A stretch of 64,000 nucleotides of DNA from Closterium sp. Naga37s-1 (lineage: Eukaryota > Streptophyta > Zygnematophyceae > Desmidiales > Closteriaceae), in assembly GCA_947471745.1 (NCBI GenBank), contig CANJKZ010000093.1:2465501-2529500 (forward strand), given 5' to 3'. The position numbers and the translations under genes are program-made. Below, piece after piece: positions 60,855 through 64,000 of this stretch (within the stretch, counting starts at the first letter, position 1; each line of letters starts with the position of its first letter). The notes beneath the pieces are model-generated. The model was not told the DNA's origin. It was given only the letters and a program-made list of their open reading frames with translations, and searched no databases.

Positions 60855-60942
<88 letters not shown>
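60855..60942. repeat. CT microsatellite
   Basis: About 85 bases of (CT)n in the intron following the EGF-like stop codon. The long Arg/Glu and Ser/Leu frames across it are artefacts. Confidence 0.95.
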
Positions 60943-60946
<4 letters not shown>

Positions 60947-61020
60947 TCTCCCAACGCTTGCTTGTCGGGATGCACACACGCGCTCACCGGCCCACTCTCG
61001 CTCCTTGTCTGTGCTGCAGT

Positions 61021-61803
61021 GACCACAGGACCTGCCACCACGTCACCTTTCAGAGCAGAAGGTTGGCACAGACGATTCGAAGGACTTTGAGCAAGACGGC
61101 TGGTGGTGGGCGGTTCTCAAGGAAAGGTTGTGGAGCAGGTGCCAAAATTCCAAGGATTGAAGTATCCAAACAAGCTGAACACCTACATGTACCACCAGCA
61201 CATCTTATCATCAGATTAGTTTCAGACCCTCCCTGTCCGAACTGGTCCCTTCCGGTATTTGCGCCCTTTCCCAATCCCCTCCCCACTCCTCTCCCCTTCC
61301 TTCCCACCCCCACCCTCCCTCTTTACCCACCCCTGCTCCCACTCCCTTTGTTTGTAGCCTTTGTTGTATAATATAGTTTGATATAGGAAGCATTGAGCAA
61401 GTTTTTTACCAAAACAATGGCAATCGGTAGTAGAATGAGGGTTAGTCTAAATGGACGAAAGCAGGCCCTAACTAACACATGGACGAAAGGGTGTTAGTTT
61501 CTTTAAAGGGCCCTAACTACAGAGTGATTCTAGGTACGGTACCGTACCGGTACCGGTATGTGTTGCTCCATAACCACTTATAGGATAATAGTCAATGAGA
61601 CGTAGTTGCCAATATTCTAGGCCTTCACTATCATAAATCCGTGTAATCCCGCGTGGCATGGGTAAGAAGTGTTTCTGTTATTTGACCTTTAACGCATAAT
61701 TTGTGTACCAAACTGGAAAACCAAACTCTAAGAAAGTGTTTCTGAGAGCGAGTCCAGACCAGACTTCTAGGCGCAAGCCGTTTTGCCTTCCCGACGCGTC
61801 GCG
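61021..61803. other. Probable 3' UTR and intergenic region
   Basis: CTGCAG acceptor at 61020 may start the last, untranslated exon of the EGF-like gene. A segment 61120-61218 reads GKVVEQVPKFQGLKYPNKLN in one frame and is unusually protein-like, but lacks a usable junction; noted as an unresolved fragment. Then pyrimidine-rich DNA (61210-61350) and unassigned sequence up to the next ATG. Confidence 0.35.
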
Positions 61804-64000
61804 ATGCTTTCCGGGGCGCCCGCAGCAACGGACAGCGCGATTCCGGTGGTGGACTTGTCGGCGGGAGAGGCGGCGTGCGCCGCCGCCGTGGATAAGGTGG
61901 GGGGCACTTGGTGGCGTGCGGAAGCAAACTGAGAGCTGGGGGACGGGGAAGGTCCCGGTGGGGGACGGGGGGAGAAGCTGCGCGGGGAAATCCCGCTGAT
62001 GCCACGCGGATATCGCGCTGAGAGCCGCGTCGTAGCAGCGCGGCGCGGCGGCCTGCGATTGCGGCGCTCAGATGCGGCCGCGTGGACCGCGCGGTGGTAG
62101 CTCGGACGCGCTGCGAGGACGAAGCGGCGCGATATTGATGTCCGCACGGTGCGATGCGCGCGTTGCCTCGCCGCACGGCAGTGAATGGGGCGCGAGCCCG
62201 CATCGTTGTTTCGGATAGTTGAAGAAATACCACTGTCGCTGCGCTGCCCTCTCCCTGCGCCCTCTGTTCTGCACCTTCCCTCTGCGCCCGCCCTCCTGCC
62301 CTCTCTTCCCCCCCGCCCCTCCAGGCATGCCGTGAGGTCGGCTTCTTCCTGCTGGCCAATCACGGCGTGCCACGTCAGCTCATGGCCGACGCCTTCCACC
62401 AGACGAGGCTGCTCTTCGGCCTGCCCGCTGAAGCCAAGGCGGCTGTGCGCCAGGTGGGGGGCTGTGCGCCAGGTGGGGGGCTGTGCGCCAGGTGGGGGGC
62501 TGTGCGCCAGGTTTGCATAGCATGTTTCGTGGCATGGGCATAGCCAAGATGGGGAAATTGGTGGGCTAGTGGGCAGAAAGCAGGGGAACTGGGGGGAAAG
62601 GAGCGTAGCAATGGGTATATGCATGGACAGCACCAGCCACCCTTGTTGCTCTGCTGTGGCCTCTCGTTCCGTCTTCCTCGCTCCCTCGTTGCCCTTTCAA
62701 CTCTCTCTCCCTCCCAATCATTCCTGTTGCCGTCCCCTTCCCACGTCCTTGTATCTTTCGCTCTCCCCTCGTCCTCTCCTCACTCCTGCCCATCTCTCGT
62801 CCCACCTTGTCAGACTCGGCACGTTCTCAATCCATTTTGTTCCCGCCCGCCTCCCTCTCCCATCAATTTTGTTTCCCCCCTCAACCCCCCTAGCCCCGAA
62901 CCCCTCACTCCTCAACCCCTCACTCCTCAACCCCTCAACCCTCAACCCCTCACCCCTTTCTCAATGTCTTTCGCCTATGACCTGCCCTCCCCCCGTCCAC
63001 CCCATCCCCACGTAGACATTCCGTTTTGTCTCCTCTCCCTCCCCTCCGTCCAACCCCCCTCCCCTGAATCATCCCCTTCCGTTCCCCTCTTTCCCCGACT
63101 CCCCCCCCTCCCGTCCCTTCCTCAACCCCCCCCTCCCCACCCCTTCCCCCCCTCAGGACAGCAACAACCGCGGGTACACGGCGTTTGAGGAGGAGGTATT
63201 GGACCCGGCAGGCAGTGCAGGGGCAACGAGGGGACACCAAGGAGGGCTACTACGTGGGGCCCCTGCCCCTCCTTTGTCCTCTTTCCACCCTCCCTTCAAT
63301 CAACCCTGCCCAGTTCCCCCCTCCCATACCCTTGTCTCCATTCCCCCCCCCACCCCCTCAGGACAGCAACAACCGCGGGTACACGGCGTTCGAGGAGGAG
63401 GTATTGGACCCGGCGGTGCAGAGGCAGCGCGGGGACACCAAGGAGGGCTACTACGTGGGCGTGGACATTCCCCCGCACGACCCCCGTGCTGCCAAGCCCC
63501 TGCACGGCCCCAACGTCTGGCCGCCCGCCGGTATGCGCATGTGTGGGTGGTGTTTTTTAGGCAGGGCAGCACCTGCAGCAGCACCTGCAGCAGCACCTGC
63601 AGCAGCACCTGCAGCAGCACCTGCAGCAGCACCTGCAGTAGCACCTGCAGCAGCACCTGCAGCAGCACCTGCAGCAGCACCTGCAGCAGCACCTGCAGCA
63701 GCACCTGCAGCAGCACCTGCAGTAGCACCTGCAGCAGCACCTGCAGTAGCACCTGCAGCAGCACCTGCAGCAGCACCTGCAGTAGCACCTGCAGCAGCAC
63801 CTGCAGTAGCACCTGCAGCAGCACCTGCAGCAGCACCTGCAGTAGCACCTGCAGCAGCACCTGCAGTAGCACCTGCAGTAGCACCTGCAGTAGCACCTGC
63901 AGTAGCACCTGCAGTAGCACCTGCAGTAGCACCTGCAGTAGCACCTGCAGTAGCACCTGCAGTAGCACCTGCAGCAGCACCTGCAGTAGCACCTGCAGCA
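61804..64000 (+). CDS. 2-oxoglutarate/Fe(II)-dependent oxygenase, N-terminal part
   Basis: Exons 61804-61896, 62325-62453 and 63362-63530 (phases 0, 0, 1); the gene continues past the window, since the final exon seen ends at a GTATGC donor. Exon 1: ATG, then DSAIPVVDLSAGEAAC. Exon 2: ACREVGFFLLANHGVPRQLM, FHQTRLLFGLPAEAKAAVRQ. Exon 3: DSNNRGYTAFEEEVLDPA, RGDTKEGYYVGVDIPP, KPLHGPNVWPPA. This is the DIOX_N region of plant-type soluble oxygenases (isopenicillin-N-synthase fold). The catalytic His-X-Asp...His lies downstream and is not visible, so the substrate cannot be named. A decayed exon-3 copy precedes the real one, and the exon 2 donor is tandemly repeated. Confidence 0.8.
62441..62513 (+). 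repeat. Fourfold 19-bp repeat of the exon 2 splice donor
   Basis: GGCTGTGCGCCAGGTGGGG starts at 62441, 62460, 62479 and 62498 (the last ends CAGGTTTGC). Each unit contains the last codons of exon 2 and a CAG/GT donor. Using donor 2 or 3 shifts the frame; donor 4 would add 57 nt (19 codons) in frame. Confidence 0.8.
62880..62945. repeat. Short repeat CCCCTCACTCCTCAAC
   Basis: Four or five 10-15-bp units of CTCAACCCCTCA type in intron 2 of the oxygenase gene. Confidence 0.6.
63157..63262 (+). pseudogene. Decayed duplicate of oxygenase exon 3
   Basis: After CCCCCCTCAG the sequence repeats the start of the real exon 3 (63362) almost base for base: GACAGCAACAACCGCGGGTA through GGAGGAGGTATTGGACCCGG. 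It then carries extra bases (GGCAGGCAGTGCAGGGGCAAC against GGCGGTGCAGAGGCAGC), which shift the frame, and it ends near GGCTACTACGTGGG without a donor. Inclusion would ruin the protein. Confidence 0.85.
63567..64000 (+). repeat. 12-bp minisatellite, about 36 units to window end
   Basis: Units AGCACCTGCAGC and AGCACCTGCAGT alternate. The minus-strand LLQV-repeat frame across it is a composition artefact. It lies in the intron after exon 3 of the oxygenase gene and runs off the window. Confidence 0.95.

Noticed and set aside
59923-61041. 372-residue Arg/Glu-repeat frame
   Set aside because: Antisense to a CT microsatellite and to the exons of the EGF-like gene.
63300-63992. LLQV-repeat 230-residue frame
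   Set aside because: Product of the 12-bp AGCACCTGCAGC minisatellite.

Overview
The window looks like nuclear DNA of a streptophyte. I favour a charophyte green alga of the Closterium (Zygnematophyceae) kind, at moderate confidence. Reasons: the LRR gene has plant-type architecture (72-nt exons, phase-2 introns, one repeat per exon); there is a plant-type 2-oxoglutarate oxygenase; the GC-rich Ty1/copia elements carry long Gly/Ala-rich linkers and a gag cysteine box like those I associate with that group; and introns reach many kilobases and are packed with transposons. I see no bacterial operons, CRISPR or tRNA/rRNA genes. Most long open frames are composition artefacts of GC-rich repeats.

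Three host genes can be assembled by splicing, all on the + strand. (1) A secreted, probably GPI-anchored LRR protein, 6354-31623: signal peptide, LRRNT cap, about 20 LRR exons, cysteine-rich cap, Ala/Pro stalk and hydrophobic tail. The 24 well-supported exons total 1962 nt in one frame. (2) A small secreted protein with an EGF-like C-terminus, 45818-60783, four exons with compatible phases, whose first intron of about 14 kb would hold a whole copia element, non-autonomous LTR elements and a satellite array. (3) The 5' part of a 2-oxoglutarate/Fe(II) oxygenase gene, from 61804 to beyond the window, with a decayed duplicate of exon 3 and a tandemly multiplied splice donor.

The rest is a nested transposon landscape. 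1-3840: decayed copia. 4139-5560: short LTR element with 180-bp LTRs and CATCG target duplications. 6451-8381, 15783-16300, 21706-22231: terminal-inverted-repeat elements inside LRR introns. 16.7-21.5 kb: a LINE with a restriction-like endonuclease region, split inside its reverse transcriptase by an unclassified GTCGAC-rich element. 27.3-27.95 kb: decayed hAT transposase split by a CA repeat. 31676-38468: a TA-flanked inverted-repeat element split by an old copia (31994-38227), which holds a second GTCGAC-rich copy. 38779-44397: another inverted-repeat element split by a second short LTR element (39250-40849) and a hAT element with 8-bp target duplications (40921-44375). 46118-53327: a nearly complete young copia on the minus strand. 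54.95-57.31 kb: two short LTR elements head to head. 57341-59470: a 181-bp satellite array.

The best candidates for undescribed biology are the GTCGAC-rich element family (two copies, 8-bp duplications, no terminal repeats, no coding); the family of GC-rich non-autonomous LTR elements with a leader made of a hairpin array; and the 181-bp satellite abutting a transposon palindrome.
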